A stretch of DNA of 64,000 bases, from contig NZ_WFLN01000007.1 in assembly GCF_009208585.1 (NCBI RefSeq), positions 310,001-374,000 on the forward strand, read 5' to 3'. Origin of the DNA: Fluviispira multicolorata (GTDB lineage: Bacteria > Bdellovibrionota_B > Oligoflexia > Silvanigrellales > Silvanigrellaceae). The notes under the pieces were generated by a model, which did not search any database, was not told the origin of the DNA, and saw only the letters and a list, made by a program, of their open reading frames with translations. The translations under genes and the position numbers were made by a program. Shown here one piece after another: positions 17,937 through 26,991 of this stretch; positions within the stretch are counted from its first letter, which is position 1; every line of letters starts with the position of its first letter.

Positions 17937-18887
17937 ATGGATATATTTGCAATTGTCTCGCTCGTATTTTCTGGCATTGTGCTTTTATTATGTGCATGGC
18001 TTGTTTTATCGAAACAAAAAATATCTACGAAAGTTATTGAATTAAATAATAAGCTTATTGTACTAGAAGCTAGAGAATTCGCAGTAAAGAGTCCACAATA
18101 CTCTCCAATAAGTGAAAAAAAATTGATCCAAACAAAGCCTCAAGTTTCAGAAGTGACTTCTGTTCACTCTTCAGAATTACTTGATTTAAGAAAAGAAGTA
18201 TCAAAATTAAAGGATGATAATAAAAAATTTAAAGAAGAACTGCGCCTCAAAGAAAAAGAAATTAAAGGGCACTCTGAAGCAACTATGAATAAACTATATA
18301 TATTAACCGAAGAAAACTCAAAGCTTATAGAGCAAATGAGATCTATGGATCTTGAGCTTAAAGCATCTCATAATATAAATAAAAATAAGGTACCACTCCA
18401 AGAGTTTGAAAATAAACTTATTGAAATGAACTCATTAAAAGAAGAATTCTCAAAAAATAGACAAAAAACTGCTGATCTGGAAAAGAATTTAAGGCAGAAC
18501 TCACTAAAACTCTCTGCTCATCTAGAAAAGTTAAAAGTGACTGAGTTTGAGCTGCAAAAATGGCAAGAAACCGCTAGAACCCTTGATGGAAAATCTCTCG
18601 ATCCAAATTCCTTTTTAAGGTGGTATGATCGTGCAATAACTGGTAGGAAAATGTACCGTTTGATGCGTCAAATGAGGGAACTCTCTGACAGTAAGGTCAC
18701 AACTTATCAAGAAGGGGTTGTTGCCTTATCTAAGTGGGTATTAGAACAAAAAAACTTGACCCCGCCTGCGCTTTCTGAAAATGAAATTCAAGCGGATAGA
18801 CTCTTGGCTGAAGCTTGGAATGCTATTTTAAAAGCAGAAGCAAATGTGAAAAGCATTCCTGAATCTGCTCAATCAGCAATCAACTAA
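17937..18887 (+). CDS. Membrane-anchored coiled-coil protein, unknown function
   Basis: Not recognised. A single N-terminal membrane helix (IFAIVSLVFSGIVLLLCAWLVL) is followed by about 200 residues of charged coiled coil with heptad-like Leu/Ile spacing. The C-terminal globular part has a Trp- and Arg-rich patch (NSFLRWYDRAITGRKMYRLM). The layout suggests a scaffold on the cytoplasmic side of the inner membrane. A TTG at 17889 would lengthen it, but the ATG at 17937 begins right at the membrane helix and is preferred, though its ribosome site (TTGGA) is weak. It follows the XRE/IrrE-like gene. Confidence 0.7.
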   Translation: MDIFAIVSLVFSGIVLLLCAWLVLSKQKISTKVIELNNKLIVLEAREFAVKSPQYSPISEKKLIQTKPQVSEVTSVHSSELLDLRKEVSKLKDDNKKFKEELRLKEKEIKGHSEATMNKLYILTEENSKLIEQMRSMDLELKASHNINKNKVPLQEFENKLIEMNSLKEEFSKNRQKTADLEKNLRQNSLKLSAHLEKLKVTEFELQKWQETARTLDGKSLDPNSFLRWYDRAITGRKMYRLMRQMRELSDSKVTTYQEGVVALSKWVLEQKNLTPPALSENEIQADRLLAEAWNAILKAEANVKSIPESAQSAIN

Positions 18888-19015
18888 TGTGAAATTAGAG
18901 TTTTAAAAAGAGTTAAATTTTTTTGATTATTTGTTATGTAATACATATATAGTATGTAAATATTGAGTATATTTGTTTGTTTTTTGAAAACTTTAATATT
19001 GGTGATATTTTCTTT

Positions 19016-20455
19016 ATGAAAGATTTTAGTAAAGTGGGTTTTAGCAGCCGTTCGTCTTCCTCTTCCTCTAGACCGGATAAAAGAGGAGGCTTTTCCGATA
19101 AAACCTATAGGCGGGATAGAGACCAGTATCCTGAGCGAGATAGTCGTGATGTTCGTCCAAATCGTGAAAAAGACAGAAGCCCCGAAAATTTTGTAAGATT
19201 GATAACGACAAAATCAGGGGTATCTGAACGTGTTATGCACGAAGATCAATGTCGAGTTCTCGAAAAATGTGGTTCATGCCCATCTCTTGATATTTCATAC
19301 AAAAACCAATTAATACAAAAGACTGCAGATCTTAAATTGCGTGTCCAAAAAGCAGGATCTGACTTTTCTTCAGTCTTAGTTAAGGACTGCGTTGAGTCCG
19401 AAGATCGTTTGGGTTACCGTCATACAGTCAAGCTCGTTGTTTCTGAAAGACTCAGTTTAGGGGGGCGCTCTTTTCAAAAAGAAGGGAATAAGCGTTGGAT
19501 TGATCTTGGTTTTTACAGACAATCCTTAAATGAAGTCGTCGATATAGGCCGTTGTCCTATCCAGTCCAATACTCTGAACGATGTTATGGGCTGGCTGCGC
19601 ACGGGTATTCGACTCCACAATGTGAGTGTTTACACACCAAGAAATAAAACAGGGCTTTTACAAAGTGTTCTTTTACGAACATCTCGGCATACAAGACAAA
19701 CACTTCTTACTTTTATAGTTACAAAAGCTGATCTTGCGACTTTACGTCCTTTAGCGCGTGACATTGCAGAAAAATATATGAACGTTCAAGGAATTTATAT
19801 GCAAGTTGTTGCACCAGGACGTACTTTAAATTCTGATGAAGAAAAACAAAATGAAAATTTAACTTTAATCGTTGGACAAGATCTTCTCGAAGAAAAATAT
19901 GGTAATTTTATTTTTAAATTTTCTGCTGCAAGTTATATGCCTGTGAACCCATTATTAACCAGTCGTATTTATGCTCGTATTGAAGAATTAATGGAGCTTT
20001 CTGGTAAAGAAACAGTAGTCGATCTATTTGCTGGTTCTGGTGGAATCTCTATAACAGCCGCACCTTCTGCCCGTGAAGTTATTGGAATTGATTGTTCTCC
20101 ACATTCAGTAAAAGATGCTATTCGCAATGCAAAAATAAATGAAATTAAAAATGTTGACTTTTATGAAGGCAAAGTTGATGAAGTATTGGCAAAATTGAAT
20201 GCAGAAAAAAGATTGCAAAAAGCCGATGTTGTTATTTTAAATCCTCCTCGATTGGGATGTGAAGGAAAAACAATTGAACATATAACTGAGCTCGCACCAA
20301 AAACAATTATTTATTTGTCATCTTTTATTGATACCACTTTTAAAGATTTAAAAAACTTTAAAAAAGCAGGTTTTGAACCTGAGTTTTTTGAACCTTTCGA
20401 CTCTTCTCCTGGAACTCTGAATTATGAAGTTCTTTGTTACTTAAGTAAAAAATAG
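19016..20455 (+). CDS. TrmA/RlmD-family RNA m5U methyltransferase-like protein lacking the catalytic Cys
   Basis: The family methylates C5 of uridine in tRNA or 23S rRNA using SAM and a Cys nucleophile. Seen: a [4Fe-4S]-type Cys set (C79, C85, C88 in CRVLEKCGSC, and one near 180 in IGRCP), the SAM loop DLFAGSGGIS, and a C-terminal Glu (NYEVLCYL). Two key motifs are changed: D-P-P-R is NPPRLG near residue 408, and the S-C nucleophile motif reads IIYLSSF near residue 432, with Ser for Cys. An Arg/Ser/Asp-rich disordered N-terminal tail of about 60 residues looks like an RNA-binding extension. It may have lost methylation or act on RNA otherwise. The start at 19016 is likely; a TTG lies at 18977. 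Confidence 0.75.
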   Translation: MKDFSKVGFSSRSSSSSSRPDKRGGFSDKTYRRDRDQYPERDSRDVRPNREKDRSPENFVRLITTKSGVSERVMHEDQCRVLEKCGSCPSLDISYKNQLIQKTADLKLRVQKAGSDFSSVLVKDCVESEDRLGYRHTVKLVVSERLSLGGRSFQKEGNKRWIDLGFYRQSLNEVVDIGRCPIQSNTLNDVMGWLRTGIRLHNVSVYTPRNKTGLLQSVLLRTSRHTRQTLLTFIVTKADLATLRPLARDIAEKYMNVQGIYMQVVAPGRTLNSDEEKQNENLTLIVGQDLLEEKYGNFIFKFSAASYMPVNPLLTSRIYARIEELMELSGKETVVDLFAGSGGISITAAPSAREVIGIDCSPHSVKDAIRNAKINEIKNVDFYEGKVDEVLAKLNAEKRLQKADVVILNPPRLGCEGKTIEHITELAPKTIIYLSSFIDTTFKDLKNFKKAGFEPEFFEPFDSSPGTLNYEVLCYLSKK

Positions 20456-20457
20456 TT

Positions 20458-21315
20458 TTAATCTAAATGAAGAGAGTCGCTCTTTTCTTTAATTTGGTTC
20501 TTTTTATTTTCAATACTTTCATTTGCAGGTATTTTAGTTTGTGAAATACTTTCAATTGAATGAAAGAGTGAATTGATTGCTTGGCTCACAGCATGATCTG
20601 GATGACCTATGACAATGGGTTTTATCTCTGAATGAGACTCACGAATTTTAACACTTGATGGAATAAAAGGTTCTAAAATAGAGAAACCAATTTTTTGTAA
20701 TTCTTGAATAATTCCTAAAGAATGTTTTGTGCCTTTTTGATATTGATTTACTACTATCCCTAAGACTTTTAAACTTGGATTATGATCTTGACGAACTTCT
20801 TCAATTGTATTTTTAATTTCTGATGCAGCACGGATGCTAAAAGCATCACAGTCAATTGGGATTATAATTTCATTGGCAGCAATAAGGCAAGCAAGACTAA
20901 AGAAATCATTTGCAGGTGGAGGATCTAAATAAACATGGTCGTAAGTATTGTTTTTTAATCCTTCACGCAATTTCATTATTTTATGTTTATTTTCTAATTT
21001 TGTGCGTAAATCTTCGAGTTCTCTGTTACAAGCAACTAAGTGTAAATTAGGAATTTTTGTATTCAAGGTAATATATTCAAAAATAGATTGTCTAAAAATA
21101 TTTAAATGAAGACAGCTTTCATAATAATCAGCAAGAGTGTTATCAGGATATTTTTCTTGACCTAAAATATATGAAGTTGCATTTCCTTGTGGATCAGAAT
21201 CGATTAAGAGAGTTCTTTTTCCTGATCTTGCCGCACAAGCGGCTAGATTTACTGCTAAAGTTGTCTTGCCAACTCCACCTTTTTGATTGTAAATAACCCG
21301 AATTATTGGTGCCAT
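20458..21315 (-). CDS. ParA/Soj-family ATPase (no ParB nearby)
   Basis: A deviant Walker-A ATPase: KGGVGKTTLAVNLA near residue 13, DSDPQGN as the A' motif, and a Walker B-like DHVYLDPPP. Such proteins place chromosomes, plasmids or large complexes by making a nucleoid- or membrane-bound gradient. No parB gene or parS site is visible next to it, so it is probably a stand-alone positioning ATPase rather than the chromosome ParA. It ends two bases from the TrmA-like gene (convergent) and starts nine bases after the acyltransferase gene, so it is the third gene of an operon. Its C-terminal 40 residues are polar and low in complexity. Confidence 0.85.
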   Translation of the reverse strand: MAPIIRVIYNQKGGVGKTTLAVNLAACAARSGKRTLLIDSDPQGNATSYILGQEKYPDNTLADYYESCLHLNIFRQSIFEYITLNTKIPNLHLVACNRELEDLRTKLENKHKIMKLREGLKNNTYDHVYLDPPPANDFFSLACLIAANEIIIPIDCDAFSIRAASEIKNTIEEVRQDHNPSLKVLGIVVNQYQKGTKHSLGIIQELQKIGFSILEPFIPSSVKIRESHSEIKPIVIGHPDHAVSQAINSLFHSIESISQTKIPANESIENKKNQIKEKSDSLHLD

Positions 21316-21324
21316 TATTTCCCC

Positions 21325-22452
21325 TTAACCAAACCAGATGCTGCGTCTATTTTTAAGTTTATCTACGATCGTATCTTGAATTTGTTCCTTAACCATTCTA
21401 CTCATTTTATAAACTAAGACTCTATCTTTTTCAGCCCCAGGTCCAAAATTTGTAAAATCGATGGGAGGAAGTATGTGAATGCTCCATTTACTTGGTAATG
21501 GCAGAGCGCCCAGAGGACCAAGCCACGGAAAAGTCCAAGTGATAGGTGTATAAGGAAGCCCTAGTATTCTAGAAATAGAAGTTTCTTTGGCAATCATTGG
21601 GTGAATTTCTTCGGGCCCAATAAAAGCAACAGGAATCAGTGGGGAACGTGTTCGCAAACAAAGACGGATGAACCCACCACGACCAAAACGAGCAAGATGA
21701 TATTTATCTCGATATAATTTCCCTAGTCCTTTGACTCCTTCTGGAAATACTATGACTGGATGATTGTTTTCGAGAAGTTGTTGAGCATTGTCTTGACTTG
21801 CACGCACTCCCCCAAAACGATTCATAAGAGAACCTAAAAAAGGAAAATGAAATAAGAAATCTTCAACCATAAAGCGAAGATCTCTATGCATATGATGTTC
21901 TCTTTGTATTGCCATTTTTAACATAGTTGCATCGTAAGGGAGGCCTCCTGAATGGTTACCCACTAGCAATGCAGGGCCTTCAGAAGGAATATTTGATATT
22001 CCATACGTCTCAACTCGCCAATATTTAATATAAAAGAAATTTAAGAGAGGGCTGACAAATTTGTCAAAAATAGGATCATAACCAAAAGGGTCAACTTCTT
22101 CACTTCGTAACCTTAATGAAAATTCGTGATATTTTCTGCGCAGATTAAAAGGATTTAATCCGGTAAAAAATTCGTCAGCAGCAGGCTCAAGTGGATTGCT
22201 TTCACTTGTTGTAAAAGTTTTTTCAATTTCTTGGCGAAATTCTTGCATTTTGCCAATTACGCTTTGAAGTTCTTCTTTGGTAGCAAACTTTTCTTGATTG
22301 TCAGTAAATTTATTTTGTAAATCTTTTTCTATGCGACTGAATTGTTCAATGAGCATTCTTCTTATATTAAATACTTGATTAGAAAAATTTTGTAAGGAAT
22401 CATTTGCTGAAAGGTGTTTATTTTTTTCTTTGTGTGCTGTACTAGTGCTCAT
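21325..22452 (-). CDS. Lysophospholipid acyltransferase family (PlsC/DGAT-like) protein
   Basis: The acyltransferase core is clear: NHSGGLPYD near residue 164 (H-x5-D, catalytic), RFGGVRAS, and VIVFPEGVKG (motif III). The C-terminal part has PLIPVAFIGPEE, typical of the LPLAT fold. It would transfer an acyl chain to a lyso-lipid or other hydroxyl acceptor at the inner membrane. A charged N-terminal stretch of about 100 residues looks like a coiled coil and is not part of the usual enzyme. The gene sits between an SDR gene (15-base gap) and parA (nine-base gap), in one operon. SDR-acyltransferase pairs are known in other bacteria, but the product is not known. Confidence 0.82.
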   Translation of the reverse strand: MSTSTAHKEKNKHLSANDSLQNFSNQVFNIRRMLIEQFSRIEKDLQNKFTDNQEKFATKEELQSVIGKMQEFRQEIEKTFTTSESNPLEPAADEFFTGLNPFNLRRKYHEFSLRLRSEEVDPFGYDPIFDKFVSPLLNFFYIKYWRVETYGISNIPSEGPALLVGNHSGGLPYDATMLKMAIQREHHMHRDLRFMVEDFLFHFPFLGSLMNRFGGVRASQDNAQQLLENNHPVIVFPEGVKGLGKLYRDKYHLARFGRGGFIRLCLRTRSPLIPVAFIGPEEIHPMIAKETSISRILGLPYTPITWTFPWLGPLGALPLPSKWSIHILPPIDFTNFGPGAEKDRVLVYKMSRMVKEQIQDTIVDKLKNRRSIWFG

Positions 22453-22467
22453 AATTAAGTTACCTTA

Positions 22468-23517
22468 TTAATATATTCTTTGAAAACCTTGTGAAGTTGC
22501 ATACGCCTCATCTTCACCGAGAGTTGACGAAGGAACAGAAAAACCAATTTGTCTTAATCGGTTGGCTTCAATCATGGATTTAAGCGCTTGTCGACTGGAA
22601 TATTTAGCAGTAAATCCCAATTCAGTTTCAGCTTTTTTCCCATCAGCAACACATAGAAATTGAAAAAAGGGTACAATTTCTGAAGGTAATTCCCATATTC
22701 TTGTGGCATAACCCGCAGAAAAGAATGTTTTACACAGAGCAGAAAAGAATGGCACAGGTATTTTTCCAGACATATGAACACCTGTACTTAATGGTAGAAT
22801 ACCCCGACCAACAATATTAAAAACTCCTTTAATGTTATTGGTAAGGGCAATAATTTGTGCTCTAACAGCATCATCTTCATGAATAAATTGAACCAGTGGA
22901 TCGTAGCCTAGTACTTTTGGTACAATTCCAGACATAAAGTAACGAGCACGAATATTTGTTGAGTTAGGTCCTAAAATAGGGGCGAATCTTAGAATTGTCA
23001 CTGCGCACTCTGGATAGTTTAAAATAAAATCTTCCAATTGTTTTTCGACATCAACACGTGTTTTTACAAAGGAAGGACCTTGAAATTTTAATTCATAATT
23101 TTCATGAATAAAATTCGGATTTTTAGGATGTGCGCCATAAACAAATGTTGCGCTATGGACAATTAATTTTTTTATTTGTGCTTCGGCAATAGCATTTAAA
23201 ATATGAAAAGTTCCAATGGATTCGACTTCGTGATGATAACTTTTTCGTCGCGTTGGGCCTGAGAAAAGAGAACCATGAATAAAAGCTGTTACATTATTTT
23301 CTAAAAGAGTAGAAGCTATTTCAGCGCTGGCCTCGTCTTTCGTTAAATCCACTCGATGGAAAATAAATTTGCTAGATGCAACTGAAGGAGAATGAATATC
23401 AAAAATATGAACTTCTTTAACTGTTGATAATTCAGCCAGTCGTTTTAAGACCAAAGTAGTTAAAAAACTTGAAGCACCTGTTAGACCTATACGCTCGTGA
23501 ATTTGTATATTTTCCAT
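22468..23517 (-). CDS. NAD(P)-dependent epimerase/dehydratase (extended SDR)
   Basis: A Rossmann start, IGLTGASSFLTTLVLKRL (G-x-x-x-x-x-G variant), followed by Asp41-like NAD binding in HIFDIHSP, then a Thr/Ser-rich strand with SATFVYGAHP. The usual Y-x-x-x-K is not obvious: the segment GPSFVKTRVDVEKQLE carries the Lys but not a Tyr at the expected place. It may thus bind nucleotide without the standard proton transfer, or the motif has shifted. It is the first gene of an SDR-acyltransferase-ParA operon, divergent from dus. The role is probably lipid or polyketide-like sugar metabolism, but the substrate is unknown. Confidence 0.75.
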   Translation of the reverse strand: MENIQIHERIGLTGASSFLTTLVLKRLAELSTVKEVHIFDIHSPSVASSKFIFHRVDLTKDEASAEIASTLLENNVTAFIHGSLFSGPTRRKSYHHEVESIGTFHILNAIAEAQIKKLIVHSATFVYGAHPKNPNFIHENYELKFQGPSFVKTRVDVEKQLEDFILNYPECAVTILRFAPILGPNSTNIRARYFMSGIVPKVLGYDPLVQFIHEDDAVRAQIIALTNNIKGVFNIVGRGILPLSTGVHMSGKIPVPFFSALCKTFFSAGYATRIWELPSEIVPFFQFLCVADGKKAETELGFTAKYSSRQALKSMIEANRLRQIGFSVPSSTLGEDEAYATSQGFQRIY

Positions 23518-23605
23518 ACCTTTACAGCCTATTTCTCTTTCTTGTTGAAGCTTAGAGTTTTTTCACTTATACCACGCAGTGTTTGAAAAATGATTTTATC
23601 GAGGA

Positions 23606-24820
23606 ATGAGTGTGTTGTCGTCAACAAGTAAAAATAATATAAGTAACAACATCATAGGATTAGCGCCTATGGAGGGCGTTACATGCCTTGCAAGTCGACT
23701 GTGGTTTTCACAAACATCCTATCCCGATTTTGCCATGACACCTTTCTTACGCGTCACTCGAGACTACCCTTGGAAACGGGTTGCTTCAACGTATGCGGCA
23801 GAAATTTTTGACCTAAAAAAATGTTTTAACTATGACCTTATTCCTCAGTTGATGGGAACTTCACCTGAGGACTTAGAACGCATTGCAACACCTCTCCTAA
23901 GCAATACTTCTTTTGTTGATATCAATTGTGGCTGTCCTTCTCCAAAAGTAGTTGGAAGCCATGCAGGAAGTGGATTACTTGAAAAGTCTGAAGTCTTTTC
24001 AAACTTTGTAAATGGACTTGAAAGTCGCCTAGGGGAAAAAAAATTTAGTATAAAAATGCGTTCAGGGTTTACCTCTGACGAGGAGTTCCCTGAACTCTTA
24101 AAAATTGTTGCTCATGCGAAAATATCACAATTAACACTCCATGCGCGTACGAGAAAAGATCGTTACACAGGAAAAGCACGTTGGAATCTTATTCATGCAG
24201 CTTCACAAGAATGTAGCTTTCCTATTGTTGGTTCTGGAGACATCACCGATTTTAAAAGTTTTCAAAAGCTGAGTCAGCAAGCTCCAAATTTAAATAAATT
24301 TATTATTGGTCGCGGAGCTTTACGAAATCCATGGATATTCAAAGAGTTAAGAGAAAAAACTTCGGTTACTATATCGAACCAGGTGCTTATCACATCACTG
24401 GCAACTTTTGCTATTTTGCAAGAATTGGTAGTGCGCGATAGTCAAAAACTTTTTAATTTAATTGAACGTGGAGATTTTTTGTCGAGTTGTGATACAAATG
24501 AAGAACGATGGGAGAATTTGTATCATAAGTTGTCAAATGCTTTGTTTGGTGATTATATTCCCACCGCAAAACTAAATGTTGAAAGAGCAAGTTTTGCTAG
24601 AGTAAAAATGATCTGGAACTCTCTAAGAAGTTCTTTACCTGAAAAGTTTATGGAACCAACTTTATTAAGATCTGCCTGTTTCTCAGATTTTGCGCATAGT
24701 TTTATGGGTTTATGTGAGAAAAAAGAAATTCTTTTGCCACTTGAATATAAAGAGCAATTTGATTGGATTTACTCGGGAGCAAAGAATCATGAACATGAAA
24801 ATCAGCAAAGACATAATTAA
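23606..24820 (+). CDS. dus: tRNA-dihydrouridine synthase
   Basis: A flavin enzyme that reduces uridine in tRNA to dihydrouridine. The FMN barrel start LAPMEGVT, the catalytic Cys in INCGCPSP, the substrate Lys in KMRSG, HARTRKDRYTGKA and the FMN phosphate loop PIVGSGDI/IIGRGALRNPW are all present. At 404 aa it is longer than the usual ~320-350. The ATG at 23606 begins only one base after its own GAGG, which is too close; the GTG at 23612 or TTG at 23615 fit the GAGGA spacing better. Thus the true start may be two or three codons in. A small membrane-protein gene overlaps its 3' end by 32 bases. Confidence 0.92.
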   Translation: MSVLSSTSKNNISNNIIGLAPMEGVTCLASRLWFSQTSYPDFAMTPFLRVTRDYPWKRVASTYAAEIFDLKKCFNYDLIPQLMGTSPEDLERIATPLLSNTSFVDINCGCPSPKVVGSHAGSGLLEKSEVFSNFVNGLESRLGEKKFSIKMRSGFTSDEEFPELLKIVAHAKISQLTLHARTRKDRYTGKARWNLIHAASQECSFPIVGSGDITDFKSFQKLSQQAPNLNKFIIGRGALRNPWIFKELREKTSVTISNQVLITSLATFAILQELVVRDSQKLFNLIERGDFLSSCDTNEERWENLYHKLSNALFGDYIPTAKLNVERASFARVKMIWNSLRSSLPEKFMEPTLLRSACFSDFAHSFMGLCEKKEILLPLEYKEQFDWIYSGAKNHEHENQQRHN

Positions 24821-25022
24821 TGAAAATAAGTCGTTAAATAAAGCAAATAATGCACAACAAGAAGATGTGCAAAATTTATGGAACCAATATCAAAAGCAAT
24901 TAAATAAGAAAAAAGTGGGATCAGCAATTTTTGTAACAATTTTTCTTTTTATTGTTATTTTGCTTGTATTCATTGGGCTTTATATTGTGATGTCTACAAA
25001 TTCTCCTCTCAGTGGTTCGTAA
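24789..25022 (+). CDS. Small single-pass membrane protein, 77 aa
   Basis: Not recognised. A polar N-terminal half rich in Asn, Lys and Gln (KISKDIINENKSLNKANN) precedes one membrane helix (AIFVTIFLFIVILLVFIGLYIV). It overlaps the end of dus in a different frame. Its ATG at 24789 has GGGAG nine bases upstream; a second in-frame ATG lies two codons later. The overlap suggests translational coupling to dus. Function unknown; a scaffold or regulator in the inner membrane is possible. Confidence 0.65.
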   Translation: MNMKISKDIINENKSLNKANNAQQEDVQNLWNQYQKQLNKKKVGSAIFVTIFLFIVILLVFIGLYIVMSTNSPLSGS

Positions 25023-25182
25023 TTTTGACCTCATACACTATTGATTTATTAATTATCGACCGATAAGATTATTGTAAGTTTAGAGTTATATATAAATTAA
25101 ATGTTTTCATCATTTTATATCTCATTAAAATGATCAGGAAGTGGCGCGTCTGATTGTTTTTTCAATATAATCAGGATGGTCT

Positions 25183-25806
25183 ATGGGCAGTTTTGAAAGA
25201 AAAGTGCTTGTTCTTGATTCCCGTTTTGAGCCTGTGAAAGTCGTCACAATGGAAGCTGGATTTGTTCTTTTGTATGCAGGCCGAGTTTCTGTCATTCTTG
25301 AATCTGAACGAATTATTCAAGGTGTTTCACGTTCATGGAAAGTCCCTTGGATTGTCCGCTTAGAAGGATGCAGACCTCGTACAAAAAGACTCAATGGTCC
25401 TCGCTTTTCAAGGCAAAATATTTATTTACGTGATGGTTTTCGCTGTCAGTATTGCAGTTGGAGTGGGCCTTGTTCAAATCTCACTCTTGATCACCTTATT
25501 CCTTCTGCCAAGGGTGGAAAGACCACATGGGAAAATATCGTTACAGCATGCAAAACATGTAATATGAAAAAAGGTGCGAAAACAATTGAAGAGCTTGGTA
25601 TTCGCTTGCAAAGACCACCCTCAAAACCACATTTGCACCCTACCGCATTGTTTCCACTTCGTTATGGTTTAACGACTAAAAACTCTCCAGTCGTCTGGGT
25701 TCCTTATCTTGATTTATCGGTGGCCGACAGAGCCTTAGCTGTGGGATTTGATTCTTCACCTTTATTTATTCCCGCTTTGCAGCAGGGGATGGGCATTCAA
25801 TTTTAA
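25183..25806 (+). CDS. HNH endonuclease family protein
   Basis: Contains a complete HNH fold in the second half: C-x2-C (FRCQYCSWSG), LTLDHLIPSAKGG with the catalytic His, ENIVTACKTCNMKKG with the Asn and second C-x2-C. The first 75 residues form a domain (ERKVLVLDSRFEPVKVV) that is common in stand-alone chromosomal HNH proteins, whose cellular job is not settled. It is not adjacent to restriction, phage or toxin genes here. The ribosome site AGGA lies just before the ATG. A nicking or DNA-repair role is only a guess. Confidence 0.85.
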   Translation: MGSFERKVLVLDSRFEPVKVVTMEAGFVLLYAGRVSVILESERIIQGVSRSWKVPWIVRLEGCRPRTKRLNGPRFSRQNIYLRDGFRCQYCSWSGPCSNLTLDHLIPSAKGGKTTWENIVTACKTCNMKKGAKTIEELGIRLQRPPSKPHLHPTALFPLRYGLTTKNSPVVWVPYLDLSVADRALAVGFDSSPLFIPALQQGMGIQF

Positions 25807-25893
25807 AATAAAAAACTTAATAAATGCTCGTGTTCCATTAGTTCACATTTTTTAGCCCAACTGTTTCTTAATTTGGACACACAATATTATTTA

Positions 25894-26991
25894 TTACTTA
25901 AGGCCGTTTTGAGCTCTATTGTATAACTTATCTGTTAAATAATTTATTATTAATTCTAAACTTATAATCTCTTTTTTGGGGTTTGGATAATTTATCCACT
26001 TGGCAAATGATTGATAGGCTGAAGGATTATAAACTTTTTCTAACTTTTTAAAAGCTTCAACTAATATAATCCGTATATATTCTTTATCTATAGATTTTAA
26101 ATCATGTATTTTAAGGCGAAAAGTACCACTAGAATCATTCAAAAAATTGTCTTTATCATAATCACTAAAATTATTTGCTGGTTTATCTAAACTAAGCTTA
26201 CTCCATGGAGTTTTTTTATAATTCATATTATCTTGTAAAAATGCAAAGCTCCATCCATGATCTATTTTTACAAACACTTTCTCATGATCAACTAGAGCTG
26301 TTCCTAGATTGGCTGAATGCGTGTCATAATCTCCAAGCCATAAACTTATAGCAATAACTTCACCTAAATTTGTATTTTTATTATTTTGAACAAAGTTTTT
26401 AAAAGAAGTGCCTTTCGTGTGTATACGCCCAGGTCGTTTACTCAAACCCATAATCTTAAATACTTCTTTAAAATCATCAAAAAATGATGAACCTACATAT
26501 ATATTATTATGTAGATCATCTTTTACATTTGTTTTTGTATCAATTGATGAATCGTATTTCGCTAAAATCACACCAGCACCATATCCTTGAAGAAAACAAG
26601 AATAGAAAATTGCGGCAATAAATTCTGCGATATTTTCTCCATCATCTCTTCCCTGTTTAAATAATAATCTTCTTTTTTTTCCATTGGTATCTATTTCATA
26701 AACGCCAGTAAGAGCGCCTTTTGCCGAAACTCCACCTATTTTTTTAGAAATACTTTTATATTCATTTATGTAGCTTGGAAAATCTTTTAACTGATTCTCA
26801 ATAAAAACAAAGCAGTCCTTCGCTTTATCTGAAGGGGAGTTTTTAGAGAGGTTAGAAGTCCTAAAAGGAGAAGAATTTTTAGAGGGGGCAAAAGTGTTAG
26901 AAGGGAGGTTTTCTCCTCCTTGCCCACATGAGGTGCTAATTATTGAAAATATAAGAAAAATTAAAGTTAAAGAAAGTTTATTTGTGCACAT
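25894..26991 (-). CDS. Lipoprotein with PI3/4-kinase-like motif pattern
   Basis: A lipoprotein signal (LTLIFLIFSIISTSCG, Cys22) predicts export and lipid anchoring. After a Ser/Asn-rich linker, the core shows the order of motifs used by PI3/4-kinase-like and HipA-like enzymes: LLFKQG with candidate ATP-binding Lys112, Glu123 in IAEF, LGDYDTHSANLG (D221-Y-D-T-H225-x-x-N228, a catalytic-loop-like pattern) and VKIDHGW with candidate metal-binding Asp254. The remaining C-terminus is helical. If real, this would be an exported kinase-fold enzyme, similar in kind to some intracellular-bacterium effectors. No neighbour supports a target. It is flanked by a 353-base gap, and the substrate is unknown. 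Confidence 0.55.
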   Translation of the reverse strand: MCTNKLSLTLIFLIFSIISTSCGQGGENLPSNTFAPSKNSSPFRTSNLSKNSPSDKAKDCFVFIENQLKDFPSYINEYKSISKKIGGVSAKGALTGVYEIDTNGKKRRLLFKQGRDDGENIAEFIAAIFYSCFLQGYGAGVILAKYDSSIDTKTNVKDDLHNNIYVGSSFFDDFKEVFKIMGLSKRPGRIHTKGTSFKNFVQNNKNTNLGEVIAISLWLGDYDTHSANLGTALVDHEKVFVKIDHGWSFAFLQDNMNYKKTPWSKLSLDKPANNFSDYDKDNFLNDSSGTFRLKIHDLKSIDKEYIRIILVEAFKKLEKVYNPSAYQSFAKWINYPNPKKEIISLELIINYLTDKLYNRAQNGLK

